This document shows, in pieces, positions 43,934-52,805 of a DNA stretch of 64,000 bases; position 1 is the stretch's first letter, and every line of letters begins with the position of its first letter. This DNA comes from Micrococcus lacusdianchii. Lineage in GTDB: Bacteria > Actinomycetota > Actinomycetes > Actinomycetales > Micrococcaceae. The notes below the pieces were generated by a model. The model ran no database searches, was not told the origin of the DNA, and worked only from the letters and a program-made list of their open reading frames with translations. The stretch is from the NCBI RefSeq assembly GCF_023155805.1, contig NZ_JAKNUW010000006.1, forward strand, positions 62,001 through 126,000. Reading direction: 5' to 3'. The position numbers and the translations under genes are program-made.

Positions 43934-44845
43934 TCAGGAGGCCGCCAGCCGGGCCTGCTGCTCCTCGACGTCGAAGTCGGCCTCGGGCCACTCCAGCTCC
44001 AGCCCCTCGAGGGTCTCGATCAGCAGCTGCTGGACGGCCAGGCGGGCGTACCACTTGCGGTCGGCGGGGACCACGAACCACGGCGCGTCGGTGACGTCCG
44101 TGCGCAGCAGGGCGATCCGGTAGACCTCCTGGTACTCGTCCCACCGGGCGCGCTCGTCGATGTCCCCGGGGTTGAACTTCCAGTGCTTGTCCGGACGCGC
44201 CAGCCGCTCGGCCAGGCGTGCCTTCTGCTCGTCCGCCGAGATGTGCAGCATCACCTTCACCACGCGGGTGCCCGCCGCCGCCAGCTCCGCCTCGAAGTCC
44301 CGGATGGCGCCGTAGCGGCGCTCGATCTCCTCGGCCGGGGCGAACCCGCGCACCCGCTGGATGAGGACGTCCTCGTAGTGGGACCGGTCGAACACGGCGA
44401 TCCGCCCCGGACCCGGCACGTGTGGGCGGATGCGCCACAGGAAGTCATGCGCGCGCTCCTCGTCCGTGGGCGCCTTGAAGGCCGTGAGGTCCACTCCCTG
44501 GGGGTCCATCTGCCCGATCACGTGGCGCATGATCCCGCCCTTGCCGGCGGTGTCCATGGCCTGCACCACCAGCAGCACGGACGGGGCGGGCGCACCGTCC
44601 GCCGCCTCGCGGGTGGAGCGGGCGTAGAGCAGCTCCTGCAGCGCGGCGAGGCGGTCCGCGCGGGCCGCGAGCGCCGCCTTCCCCTCCGCCTTGCCTCCGG
44701 TGAACCCGGGGGTGGAGCGGGGGTCGACGTCGGCGGGGCCCACGGGGGCGCCGTCGGGCCGGCGGGCACGCAGCACCCGGCGCGCGGGGGCGTCGAACAC
44801 GCTCCCGGCGCCCTCGGGGGTCGTCTCGTCCTTCGTCGTCGACAT
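43934..44845 (-). CDS. Polyphosphate kinase 2 family protein
   Basis: 303 residues, single-domain PPK2. Walker A-like 'QAMDTAGKGGIMRHV' (about 96), Walker B 'VFDRSHYEDVL' (about 150) and the lid 'HWKFNPGDIDERARWDEY' (about 217). It transfers phosphate between polyphosphate and nucleotides; the class (AMP or ADP acceptor) cannot be fixed by eye. The first 45 residues are a disordered extension. AGGAGA precedes the ATG at 44845. Confidence 0.9.
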   Translation of the reverse strand: MSTTKDETTPEGAGSVFDAPARRVLRARRPDGAPVGPADVDPRSTPGFTGGKAEGKAALAARADRLAALQELLYARSTREAADGAPAPSVLLVVQAMDTAGKGGIMRHVIGQMDPQGVDLTAFKAPTDEERAHDFLWRIRPHVPGPGRIAVFDRSHYEDVLIQRVRGFAPAEEIERRYGAIRDFEAELAAAGTRVVKVMLHISADEQKARLAERLARPDKHWKFNPGDIDERARWDEYQEVYRIALLRTDVTDAPWFVVPADRKWYARLAVQQLLIETLEGLELEWPEADFDVEEQQARLAAS

Positions 44846-44869
44846 GCGGTCTCCTCTCAGGGGGGGCGG

Positions 44870-46111
44870 TCAGCCGCGGCGGTCCCGCCAGTCCTCGAGG
44901 AAGTCCTCGAGGCGGTCCAGGGCCATGTCCAGGTCCTTCACGCTCGGCAGGGTGACGAGGCGGAAGTGGTCGGTGTGGGGGTAGTTGAACGCGCCGCCGT
45001 GGCTGACCAGGATCTTCTTGGCCCGCAGCAGCTCGATCACGAACGCCTCGTCGTCGTCGATGGGATAGACCTCGGGGTCCAGGCGCGGGAACAGGTACAG
45101 CGCGCCGTGGGCCGGCTGCACGGCCACGCCCTCGATCGCGTTGAGCCGGTCCTGCGCGAGGTTGCGCTGCTCCAGCAGACGGCCGCCGGGCAGGATCAGG
45201 TCCTCGATGGACTGGTATCCGCCCAGGGCCACCTGGATGGCGTGCTGCGCGGGCACGTTGGCGCACATGCGCATGTTGGCCAGCAGGGTCAGGCCCTCGA
45301 GGAAGTCGCGGGCCCGGTGCTTCGGCCCGGACACGGCCACCCAGCCGGAGCGGTAGCCCGCCACCCGGTACGCCTTGGACAGGCCGGAGAAGGTCAGGGT
45401 GAGCACGTCGTCGGACAGGCCGGCGGCGTTGATGTGGCGGGCTCCCTCGTAGGTGATCTTCTCGTAGATCTCGTCCGCCAGCAGGACCAGGTTGTGCCGG
45501 CGGGCCAGGTCGATCACGCCGTTGAGCACCTGGCGCGAGTAGACCGCGCCGGTGGGGTTGTTCGGGTTGATGACCACCACGGCCTTGGTGCGCTCCGTGA
45601 TGAGCGACTCCATGTGCTCGAGGTCGGGCTCCCAGCCCTCCTCCTCGACGCACCGGTAGTGCACGGCAGAGCCGCCGGAGAGCGTGGTGGCGCCGGTCCA
45701 GAGCGGGTAGTCCGGGGACGGGATGAGGACCTCGTCGCCGTCGTCCACGAGGGCCTGCAGCACGATGGAGATCAGCTCGGACACGCCGTTGCCCACGAAC
45801 ACGTCGTCCACGGAGATGTCCCGGATGCCGCGGGACTCGTAGTACTGGGACACGGCGGTCCGGGCGGAGTAGATGCCCTTGGAGTCCGAGTAGCCCTGGG
45901 CGTGCGGCAGGTGCTGGTACATGGCCTGCAGGATCGAGTCCGGGGCCTCGAAGCCGAACGGGGCGGGGTTGCCGATGTTCAGCTTCATGATCCGGTGGCC
46001 CGCGGCCTCCATGCGCTGGGCCTCCTCCAGGATGGGGCCGCGCACGTCGTAGCGGACGTTGAGCAGCTTGGAGGACTGACGGATCTCGCGGGGGGCGCCG
46101 GTGGAAGCCAT
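44870..46111 (-). CDS. PLP-dependent aminotransferase, alanine-transaminase (AlaA)-like
   Basis: 413 residues, fold type I aminotransferase. The PLP lysine lies in 'TFSGLSKAYRVAGYRSGW' (about 245); 'NPNNPTGAVY' and 'LLADEIYEKI' are the cofactor-binding loops. The N-terminal 'SSKLLNVRYDVRGPILEEA' matches the AlaA/YfbQ branch that makes alanine from pyruvate and glutamate. ATGs at 46123, 46120 and 46111 are all possible; 46111 is chosen because the GGGG at about -8 best suits it. Confidence 0.9.
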   Translation of the reverse strand: MASTGAPREIRQSSKLLNVRYDVRGPILEEAQRMEAAGHRIMKLNIGNPAPFGFEAPDSILQAMYQHLPHAQGYSDSKGIYSARTAVSQYYESRGIRDISVDDVFVGNGVSELISIVLQALVDDGDEVLIPSPDYPLWTGATTLSGGSAVHYRCVEEEGWEPDLEHMESLITERTKAVVVINPNNPTGAVYSRQVLNGVIDLARRHNLVLLADEIYEKITYEGARHINAAGLSDDVLTLTFSGLSKAYRVAGYRSGWVAVSGPKHRARDFLEGLTLLANMRMCANVPAQHAIQVALGGYQSIEDLILPGGRLLEQRNLAQDRLNAIEGVAVQPAHGALYLFPRLDPEVYPIDDDEAFVIELLRAKKILVSHGGAFNYPHTDHFRLVTLPSVKDLDMALDRLEDFLEDWRDRRG

Positions 46112-46166
46112 GCGCCCCATCATGGCACCGCGCAGGCGCCCGTGACGCCCCGTGTGTCCGCGCGAC

Positions 46167-47417
46167 TCAGAACCAGCCGTCCACGGGGACCACCCAGTCC
46201 TCCGGCGCCTCCTCGAGCCCCTCGGTGACCAGCCAGTACTGGGCGGCGTCGTCCGGGGAGAGCGCGTCGGGGCCGGTGCTGACGCGCGCCAGGTCCCGCA
46301 GACCGTCCTCGTCCAGGGCCGTCATCACCTCCTGCAGGGCCGCCTCGACCCCGTCGTCCAGGGCGCGCGGGGATCCGACGACGGCGACCCGCCCGGCCGG
46401 CAGGACGCCGGCGCCGTCCTCGAGGACCGCCAGCCCGTGCGGCGGGACGTCCGGGTCGACGCTGTGGTCGATCGCCAGTCCCACCTCGTCCCGCACGAGC
46501 GCGGGCCCGGCGGGGTCCGCCTGCACGCTCCACTCGGCGGGACGGCAGCCGGCCGAGGCGTCCAGACGCGCGGTGAGCAGGGCGGCCGCCCGCTCCCCGC
46601 CCGGGCCGCCGGCGAGCGCCGCCGGCAGGGCGGCCGCCAGCTCCTCGCAGCGACCGTTGAGGTCGTCGACGGAGTCCAGCTTCAGGCGCGCCGCGGTGCC
46701 CGCGGAGAGGATCGGGGCCAGGCGCAGCTCGCCCGCGGACGAGGAGAGCACGCGGGGCGCGTCCGGCGGCGCGGACGCCGCCGCCGCGGACGAGGACGCA
46801 CCCCCGGAGGGGGACGCGCCCTCGGAGGGGGACGGCGGGACGGCCACCGCCCCGCCGGCCGCGGCGCGCGCGAGGACGGCATCCACGATCGCCCGCACCG
46901 CCTCGGTGTCCGCCGCGGGGCCGACGTCGGCCAGCGGGGTGGGCGACGCGGCGGCCGCGGACGGCGAGGCGGGCACCCGCGGCGGCAGGTCCGGGTCGAG
47001 CGGAGTCAGCGTGGCGGGGCTCGGCGTGGGGACGGCGGAGGCGCGCGCGGCCTCGTCCTCCGGGTCCTCCTGCGGCAGCACGGCCTCGGGGTCGGCGGCC
47101 AGGGCCAGCGCCAGCGTGTCCACGATCGCCACCGTGTCCCCGCCGGCGGCGGACCACGCGGCGGCCTCGGGCTGGTCCGCGACGGTCACGGGGTGCCCGG
47201 CCCGGGCGAGGTGACGGGCGACGACGGCGGCCGCCGCCGTCTCCGCCTGCCCCGGCCCGTGGACCACCCGCACGGGCTCCCCCGTGGACGGGGCGGACGC
47301 GGACGGGTCCTCGGTGCCGCACCCGGCGGTCCCGAGGGCCAGGGCGAGGGTCGCACCGAACGCCAGGCCCCGTCGGCCGCGGAGCCGGCCGGCCGGGACG
47401 GGCGGCAGGGGGGTCAT
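46167..47417 (-). CDS. Substrate-binding-type lipoprotein with a low-complexity central insert
   Basis: 416 residues. Signal peptide with lipobox-like 'GTAGC' (Cys about residue 33). The first part ('RVVHGPGQAETAAAAVVARH') and the last part ('EVGLAIDHSVDPDVPPHGLAVLEDG', here quoted around its centre) suggest an OpuAC/glycine-betaine-type binding fold. In between lies a stretch of about 100 residues rich in Pro, Ser and Ala. No permease or ATPase genes are adjacent. Its start overlaps the NUDIX stop (ATGA). Confidence 0.7.
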   Translation of the reverse strand: MTPLPPVPAGRLRGRRGLAFGATLALALGTAGCGTEDPSASAPSTGEPVRVVHGPGQAETAAAAVVARHLARAGHPVTVADQPEAAAWSAAGGDTVAIVDTLALALAADPEAVLPQEDPEDEAARASAVPTPSPATLTPLDPDLPPRVPASPSAAAASPTPLADVGPAADTEAVRAIVDAVLARAAAGGAVAVPPSPSEGASPSGGASSSAAAASAPPDAPRVLSSSAGELRLAPILSAGTAARLKLDSVDDLNGRCEELAAALPAALAGGPGGERAAALLTARLDASAGCRPAEWSVQADPAGPALVRDEVGLAIDHSVDPDVPPHGLAVLEDGAGVLPAGRVAVVGSPRALDDGVEAALQEVMTALDEDGLRDLARVSTGPDALSPDDAAQYWLVTEGLEEAPEDWVVPVDGWF

Positions 47418-47917
47418 CGGGACGGCTCCGCGGGGACGGGCAGCCCCGCCAGCTCCAGGGCGCGACGCACCCAGGCGGAGAGCGGGACGTCGTCGAGCGC
47501 GTCCAGGCGGAACCAGCGCGCGTCGACGGACGAGCCGTCGGTCTCCGGCCGCAGCGTCCCGCCGGTGAGCCGTGCGGTGTGCAGCACCTGGACGGTCAGC
47601 AGCGGCACGCCCTCGCCGCGCAGACGACGCTCGGCGGGCACGGTGCCGGTGGTCACCCCGAGCAGGCCGGTGAGCTCACAGGTGTGGCCGGTCTCCTCCT
47701 CGACCTCCCGCAGGCACGCCTCCTCGGGGCTCTCCCCCAGCTCGATGCCGCCGCCGGGCAGCGTCCACACGATCCCCTGCGGCCCCCGCCACGCGGAGAG
47801 CAGCACGGCGCCCTCCGCCACGATCAGCGCGTACGAGCCCGCCCGGGTCTGGAAGACGCCGTCCGGGGCGGGCGGGGCGGCGGCGGCGGCCGGCTCGCTC
47901 GGCGGGGCAGGGCACAC
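47414..47917 (-). CDS. NUDIX hydrolase
   Basis: 167 residues. The complete NUDIX box 'GGIELGESPEEACLREVEEE' followed by TG lies near residue 56, with 'GIVWTLPGG' before it. It hydrolyses a nucleoside-diphosphate-linked compound; the substrate is unknown. The GTG at 47917 lies 8 nt after AGGAG. Translationally coupled to the lipoprotein gene downstream, an unexplained pairing. Confidence 0.9.
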   Translation of the reverse strand: MCPAPPSEPAAAAAPPAPDGVFQTRAGSYALIVAEGAVLLSAWRGPQGIVWTLPGGGIELGESPEEACLREVEEETGHTCELTGLLGVTTGTVPAERRLRGEGVPLLTVQVLHTARLTGGTLRPETDGSSVDARWFRLDALDDVPLSAWVRRALELAGLPVPAEPSR

Positions 47918-48186
47918 GGGAGGACTCCTGGGGTCGGGGCCGGGGTGGAGGAGGCGGCCGGGGTGGCGGTGCGGGGTCGGCCCAGTCTACGAGCCCGGCT
48001 TGCGCCCGGCCCCGTCCCCCGGCGGCGAACACGGCCGATCGAGCGTCCGACGCCGGCCCGCCGCTGGCTACGCTGGGGCATCGCCCGGGGACGGCCACGG
48101 CGGTCCCCGGGACGGCTCGCCGCCAGGCACCGGCCCGCACCGGGCCCGACGTCGGGCCCCGTCGACGCGACCCGAAGGAGACCGCC

Positions 48187-50010
48187 GTGCAGGACCCCGC
48201 CCCGCACCCGGGCGAGACGCTCGCCGGGAGGGACCCCCTCGCCGTCGTGGAGCGCCTGCTGCGGCAGGCCGAGGGACCGCTCGTCGCCCCGGCCGATCCC
48301 GACGGCGCCCTCGACGCGCCCGGCCGCCGCGAACGCGCCCTGGAGGCGCTGCTGCGGGAGGATCCCCCGGACGCGGCCGCCCACGCCCGGACGGGGCTGG
48401 ACGCCGCCGGAGGCGGGGACCCGTCCGTCCGGCTCGGCCTGCTGAAGCTGCTGGCCACGGCCGCCGACCACGCGCGGGACACCGAGGAGCGCGCGCGGTG
48501 GACCGCCGAACGCGCCGACCTCCTCCGCTCCCTCGGACGACCCCGCCAGGCGGACCTCGAGGTCCAGCTCGGAGCGGCCCTGCTGCGCGAGCCGGACGAC
48601 TTTGAGGCCACCGTGCTGGCCGGCGTCGTGGAGGACGAGCGCGACCGCGCCGCCGCCGACCCCGCGGACACCGTCCTGCCCGACGCGCTCCTGGCCCTGT
48701 GCGCGCACCGCGTGCAGGCCGCCGACCTGGACGCCGCCCTGACGGCGGCGGACGAGGCCCTGACGGCCCTGGAGCGGCAGCGCGCGGCGGGGGCCGCCCT
48801 GGGCGTCGGCGCCGAGGCGGACGTCCACCTGCTGTGCTCCCGCCTGCACCTGTGGCGGGGGGAGACCCGGGCCGCGGAGGAGGCGGCCGTCCGGGTGCTG
48901 CGGCTGCCCTGCGCGGCCGTGGCGCGCGCCTCGGCCACGCTCGTGCGGGCGCTCGCGGCGCACGGCGAGGACCGCGACGACGCCGCCCTGGACTTCGCCC
49001 TGCGGGCCGCCGAGCAGATGGCCCGGGCCGGGCTGCGGCGCGGCGCGGCCTCCGCCGCGGCCCTCGTGGGGCGGGTGGCCGGGCACGACCCGGACCGGCA
49101 GGACCTGTCCGTGGCGGCCTGGCGGCTGGCGTCGGTGCACGCCGAGAAGGCGGAGGCCCCCGAGGCGGCGAGCCTGAGCTACTGGTGGGGTCATCAGCTC
49201 GTGGCCGCCGGCCGGGCCGAGGAGGCCGAGCCCGTGCTGGAGGGCCTCGTGCGCCGCGAGGCCGCCGAGGGGCACGAGGCCGAGCGGGCCCGGGCGCTCG
49301 TGGACCTGGGGCACGCGCTGCACGAGCAGGACCGTCCCTCGGACGCCCTGCCCCACTGGCGGGAGGCCGCGGACCTGTTCACCGGGTGCGGCCGGCACGC
49401 CGACGCCGCGCACACCCTCCTGGCGGCCGGGGCCCTGACGCACCGGGACCATGGGGACGTGGCCCGGGCCGGCGCCCTGGAGCTCTTCGAGCGGGCCGTG
49501 GAGCAGGCCCGCCTCGCGGCGGACGAGGACCCGGCCGTGCTCGCCTCCGCGCTGCATGCCCTGGGCTACCTGCGCTGCGAGACCGGGCGCGGGGACGGGC
49601 TTGCCCTCCTGGACGAGGCGATCGCCCTGGCCGAGCGCACCGGCACCCCGTGGCAGCGCGCGGACTACCTGGACACCCGGGCCCGGTCCCTGTGGGCGCT
49701 GCACCAGGGGGACGAGGCCGTATCCGCCGCACTGACCTCGGCGGACATGTTCCACGACGCCGGCGACGCCCAGGGCGCCGCGCAGGCCGAGCTGTTCGCG
49801 GCCTACGTGGTGGCCGAGGACGGCCGTCCCGAGCAGGCCGCCACCCTGTTCCGCCTGGTCCACGAGTCCACGGCCTCGGACCTCGTGCGTCTGGGCGCCC
49901 TCACGGGCCTGCACCGGTGCCTGGCGGCCCTCGGCGACCACGAGGAGGCCGCCCGGGTCCGCCGGGACGCCGACGAGGTCCGCCGCAGCCTGGGCGTGGC
50001 CGAGGACTGA
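48187..50010 (+). CDS. Large tetratricopeptide-like helical repeat protein
   Basis: 607 residues, almost entirely paired amphipathic helices in TPR style ('AASLSYWWGHQLVAAGRAEE', 'ALVDLGHALHEQDRPSDALP', 'ASALHALGYLRCETGRGDGL'). No signal peptide, no catalytic motif, strongly acidic and Ala-rich. Likely a scaffold or regulator. GTG start behind AAGGAG. Divergent from the NUDIX gene over 269 bp of spacer in which I see nothing else. Confidence 0.8.
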   Translation: MQDPAPHPGETLAGRDPLAVVERLLRQAEGPLVAPADPDGALDAPGRRERALEALLREDPPDAAAHARTGLDAAGGGDPSVRLGLLKLLATAADHARDTEERARWTAERADLLRSLGRPRQADLEVQLGAALLREPDDFEATVLAGVVEDERDRAAADPADTVLPDALLALCAHRVQAADLDAALTAADEALTALERQRAAGAALGVGAEADVHLLCSRLHLWRGETRAAEEAAVRVLRLPCAAVARASATLVRALAAHGEDRDDAALDFALRAAEQMARAGLRRGAASAAALVGRVAGHDPDRQDLSVAAWRLASVHAEKAEAPEAASLSYWWGHQLVAAGRAEEAEPVLEGLVRREAAEGHEAERARALVDLGHALHEQDRPSDALPHWREAADLFTGCGRHADAAHTLLAAGALTHRDHGDVARAGALELFERAVEQARLAADEDPAVLASALHALGYLRCETGRGDGLALLDEAIALAERTGTPWQRADYLDTRARSLWALHQGDEAVSAALTSADMFHDAGDAQGAAQAELFAAYVVAEDGRPEQAATLFRLVHESTASDLVRLGALTGLHRCLAALGDHEEAARVRRDADEVRRSLGVAED

Positions 50011-50020
50011 CCCGGTCGGG

Positions 50021-50695
50021 TCAGGAGGCGCGGCGCCGGGCCAGGACGTTGTCCAGGTCCAGGGCGGCGATGTCCTGCTCGGCCGTGGCGCTGAGGTGCT
50101 CCTCGCGCTCGACCACCGGCACCGGGTCCTTGAGTCGCGCGGTCGAGCGGGGCGCCTCCTCGGCCACGTACGGCGCCGGGACGGGCCGCTCGACCTCGGG
50201 GGCGTCCAGGTAGGTGGGGCGGGGCACGGACGGGACGACCACGCCGGCCAACGGGACGGCGAAGCGGACCGGGGCGGCCGGACGCGCCGGGACGGGCACG
50301 TCCTCCAGCCGCGGGGCGTCGGCCTCGTCCTCGAACGCGCGGAGCGTCGCGAAGGTGCGGCGGTCGCGCTCCGGGTCCGCGACGACCGGCAGCTCCGCGG
50401 TCTCCTCCTCCGCCTCGACGGCATCCGGGCAGGTCCGTGCCCACTCCGCCTCGAGCCGGCGCAGGTCCCGCACGGCCAGGACGCGCAGACCCACGACCGC
50501 GGCGACGGTGATCAGGAGGGACCAGCCGGCCACCCCGGCCGTGGGCAGGCCCGCGAGGGCGCACAGGGCCGTGACGACCGCGACGGTCAGCGACACCGCG
50601 CCCACGAGGAACAGGGAGGTGCGGTCCCAGTGCACCTGGAACCCGGCCTCGGGCTCATGGACGGCGGGCTCGCGGGGCGCAGGCGAGGCGGTCAT
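50021..50695 (-). CDS. Two-helix membrane protein with a long acidic tail
   Basis: 224 residues. Two hydrophobic helices (about 27-48 and 55-76) follow a short cytoplasmic segment; the remaining 150 residues are Pro/Glu/Val-rich and probably disordered in the cytoplasm. AGGAGG precedes the ATG. Converges with the TPR gene. Function unknown. Confidence 0.72.
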   Translation of the reverse strand: MTASPAPREPAVHEPEAGFQVHWDRTSLFLVGAVSLTVAVVTALCALAGLPTAGVAGWSLLITVAAVVGLRVLAVRDLRRLEAEWARTCPDAVEAEEETAELPVVADPERDRRTFATLRAFEDEADAPRLEDVPVPARPAAPVRFAVPLAGVVVPSVPRPTYLDAPEVERPVPAPYVAEEAPRSTARLKDPVPVVEREEHLSATAEQDIAALDLDNVLARRRAS

Positions 50696-50812
50696 GGTGT
50701 CCTCCTGGGAAGCTCTGGGACGGCGGGCGTGCGGGAGCGGGGCGGCGTGACCCCGGTCGACGCCGGCGGAGGACTCCAGCCTACCGGCCCGCGCGGGCCT
50801 CGGTGACCGGCC

Positions 50813-51442
50813 TCACCCCGTGCGGGGGTGCATGTCGAGCCACCGGGTCAGGAGCCCCTCGGGGACCTCCTCCGCGGTGACGGCGAAGCTGCGGTGGTCC
50901 CGCCAGGCGCCGTCGACGTGCAGGTACGCCCGCCGCAGCCCCTCCTCCCGCAGGCCGAGCTTCTGCACCACCCGCAGGCTCGCCTCGTTCTCGGGGCGGA
51001 TGTTCACCTCCACGCGGTGCAGTCCCAGCCCGCGGAAGGCCCAGTCCGTCACCATGGCCACGGCGGTCGGGGTCAGCCCGTGCCCGGCCTCCCGGCGGTC
51101 CACCCAGTAGCCCACCGCCCCGGACATCACCGAGCCCAGCTGCACCCCGCCCAGGCTCACGAGACCCACGAGGCGGTCGCGTCCCGGGCCGTCCTCGTCC
51201 AGGGCCATGCCCCAGGTGTAGGACGTCCCCGCGCGGGCCTGGCGACCGTGCCACCGGACCATCTGGCCGAAGCTCGCGGGGCCGGCTCCGGGCACCGGGC
51301 TCGTGGCGTCCCACGGGGTCAGCCAGGCGGCGTTCACGCGCCGCTGCTCCTCCCACGCACGCCGGTCCGACCGCCGCAGCGGACGCAGCGTGAGCGTGCC
51401 GTGGCGCAGTGCCACGGGCCAGACGGAGCCGGAGACGTTCAT
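50813..51442 (-). CDS. GNAT acetyltransferase, RimJ/RimL-like
   Basis: 209 residues. 'LTLRPLRRSDRRAWEEQRR' and 'NAAWLTPWDAT' at the N-terminus, acetyl-CoA loop region 'DRREAGHGLTPTAVAMVTDW' and 'GLHRVEVNIRPENEASLRVV' mark a ribosomal-protein N-acetyltransferase-type GNAT. TAGGAT lies 7 nt before the ATG; no Shine-Dalgarno. Divergent from the cyclo-ligase gene with 33 bp between the start codons. Confidence 0.88.
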   Translation of the reverse strand: MNVSGSVWPVALRHGTLTLRPLRRSDRRAWEEQRRVNAAWLTPWDATSPVPGAGPASFGQMVRWHGRQARAGTSYTWGMALDEDGPGRDRLVGLVSLGGVQLGSVMSGAVGYWVDRREAGHGLTPTAVAMVTDWAFRGLGLHRVEVNIRPENEASLRVVQKLGLREEGLRRAYLHVDGAWRDHRSFAVTAEEVPEGLLTRWLDMHPRTG

Positions 51443-51475
51443 GGCCCCGATCCTACGAGGCGGCATGATGGCGGC

Positions 51476-52174
51476 ATGGACCCCTTCCGCCCGGACCCCT
51501 TCCCCGCCGTCGGCGACGCCGCCCTCGCCGCCGCCAAGGCGGCGCTGCGCTCCCGGCACCGCGCCGCGCGTCGGGCCCTGGACCCCGCCGAGCGCACCCG
51601 CCAGGCCGAGGCGGCGGCCGAGCACCTGTGGCCGTGGCTCGCCCCCCGTCTCGCGGCGGCCCGGGAGGCCGGCCGCACCCCCGTCGTCGCCACGGTGCTC
51701 CCGATGGGCTCCGAGCCGGACACCGGCCCGCTGCGGGCCCGTCTGACCGAGGCCGGCGCGCGCGTGCTGGTCCCCGTGATCGAGCCGGCGCGGCGCCTGT
51801 CCTGGGCGGACTGGACGCCGGAGGTCCCCGTGGCCCGGGCGGCGAACGCCCCCGTGGACGAGCCGACGGGTCCCCGCCACGGCCCGGAGGTGCTCGCCGA
51901 GGCGGTGCTGGTGCTGGCGCCGGCCCTGGCCGTGGACCGGTCCGGGATGCGCATGGGGCAGGGCGGCGGCTACTACGACCGCTTCCTCGCCGGCCTCCCC
52001 GGGTCCGTCCCGGTGGTGGCGCACGTCTTCGGCCACGAGCTGCTGCCCGCCGGGGAGGTCCCCTTCGAGCCGACCGACCGGCCCGTGGACGGCGTCCTGA
52101 CCGCCGACGGGCTGACGTGGCTCACCGCCGCCGGGCGCCCCGCCGGCACCGTGCACCTGCCCGACGCGCAGTAG
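51476..52174 (+). CDS. 5-formyltetrahydrofolate cyclo-ligase
   Basis: 232 residues. 'LRSRHRAARRALDPAERTRQ' at the N-terminus and the ATP/folate loop 'GQGGGYYDRFLAGL' (about 161) are diagnostic. It converts 5-formyl-THF to 5,10-methenyl-THF with ATP. An ATG at 51467 is out of frame; 51476 fits the family length. Followed after 63 nt by the FmdB-type gene, as in many actinobacteria. Confidence 0.92.
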   Translation: MDPFRPDPFPAVGDAALAAAKAALRSRHRAARRALDPAERTRQAEAAAEHLWPWLAPRLAAAREAGRTPVVATVLPMGSEPDTGPLRARLTEAGARVLVPVIEPARRLSWADWTPEVPVARAANAPVDEPTGPRHGPEVLAEAVLVLAPALAVDRSGMRMGQGGGYYDRFLAGLPGSVPVVAHVFGHELLPAGEVPFEPTDRPVDGVLTADGLTWLTAAGRPAGTVHLPDAQ

Positions 52175-52237
52175 CATCGGGGCACCCCGTCCCACCGCGC
52201 GGGCGCCCCGCGCGCCCGCCCGTCCGAGAGGTGCTCC

Positions 52238-52522
52238 ATGCCCACGTACGCCTACCGCTGCAAGGACTGCGGCCACGCCTTCGACGCCGTCCAGTCCTTC
52301 TCCGACGACGCGCTCACCGAGTGCCCCGCGTGCGGCGGCGTCCTGCGGAAGCAGTACGGGTCCGTGGGGGTGAGCTTCAAGGGCTCCGGCTTCTACCGCA
52401 CCGACTCGCGCGGCGGCACGGGCGGCGGCGACGGCGCGAAGGCCTCCTCGGGCGGCGCCGCGTCCGGCTCGGACTCGGGGTCCGCGGCCACGACGACCTC
52501 CGGCGGCGGCTCCGCCGACTGA
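52238..52522 (+). CDS. FmdB-family zinc-ribbon regulatory protein
   Basis: 94 residues. 'PTYAYRCKDCGHAFDAVQSF' and 'TECPACGG' give the CxxC...CxxC ribbon; the remaining half is a Gly/Ser-rich tail. The family is small and found beside folate and mechanosensitive-channel genes; a DNA-binding role is assumed but unproven. GAGAGGTG precedes the ATG. Confidence 0.9.
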   Translation: MPTYAYRCKDCGHAFDAVQSFSDDALTECPACGGVLRKQYGSVGVSFKGSGFYRTDSRGGTGGGDGAKASSGGAASGSDSGSAATTTSGGGSAD

Positions 52523-52547
52523 CCCGCGGTCCCCGGGTCCGCCGCGC

Positions 52548-52805
52548 TCAGCCCCAGTGGGGCGGGCGCTGCTCGCGCAGCCAGCGGTCGTGCTCGGCCT
52601 CGGCCGGGTCGGCCGGCAGGGCCCGTCCGGCGCGCGGCGTCGCAGCGCCCGTCACCGTGGCGGACGCCGCCGCGCTCGCGCCCCGGGGCGGAGCGCCCCC
52701 GCCGGTCCGCGACGCCAGCACCGGCTCGGGGCCGTCGGCGGACGCGGGGCCGGTGCCGGGGGCGTCCGCCCGACGCGGACCGCGTCGCCGCGGCTCAGCG
52801 GGCAT
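52548..52805 (-). CDS. Small conserved-looking protein downstream of the helicase-like gene
   Basis: 85 residues, Pro/Ala/Arg-rich, ending in 'EHDRWLREQRPPHWG'. The ATG at 52805 lies inside the end of the helicase-like gene (11-nt overlap), so translation is coupled. The structured C-terminus argues for a real gene, while the N-terminus is low complexity. Function unknown. Confidence 0.55.
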   Translation of the reverse strand: MPAEPRRRGPRRADAPGTGPASADGPEPVLASRTGGGAPPRGASAAASATVTGAATPRAGRALPADPAEAEHDRWLREQRPPHWG

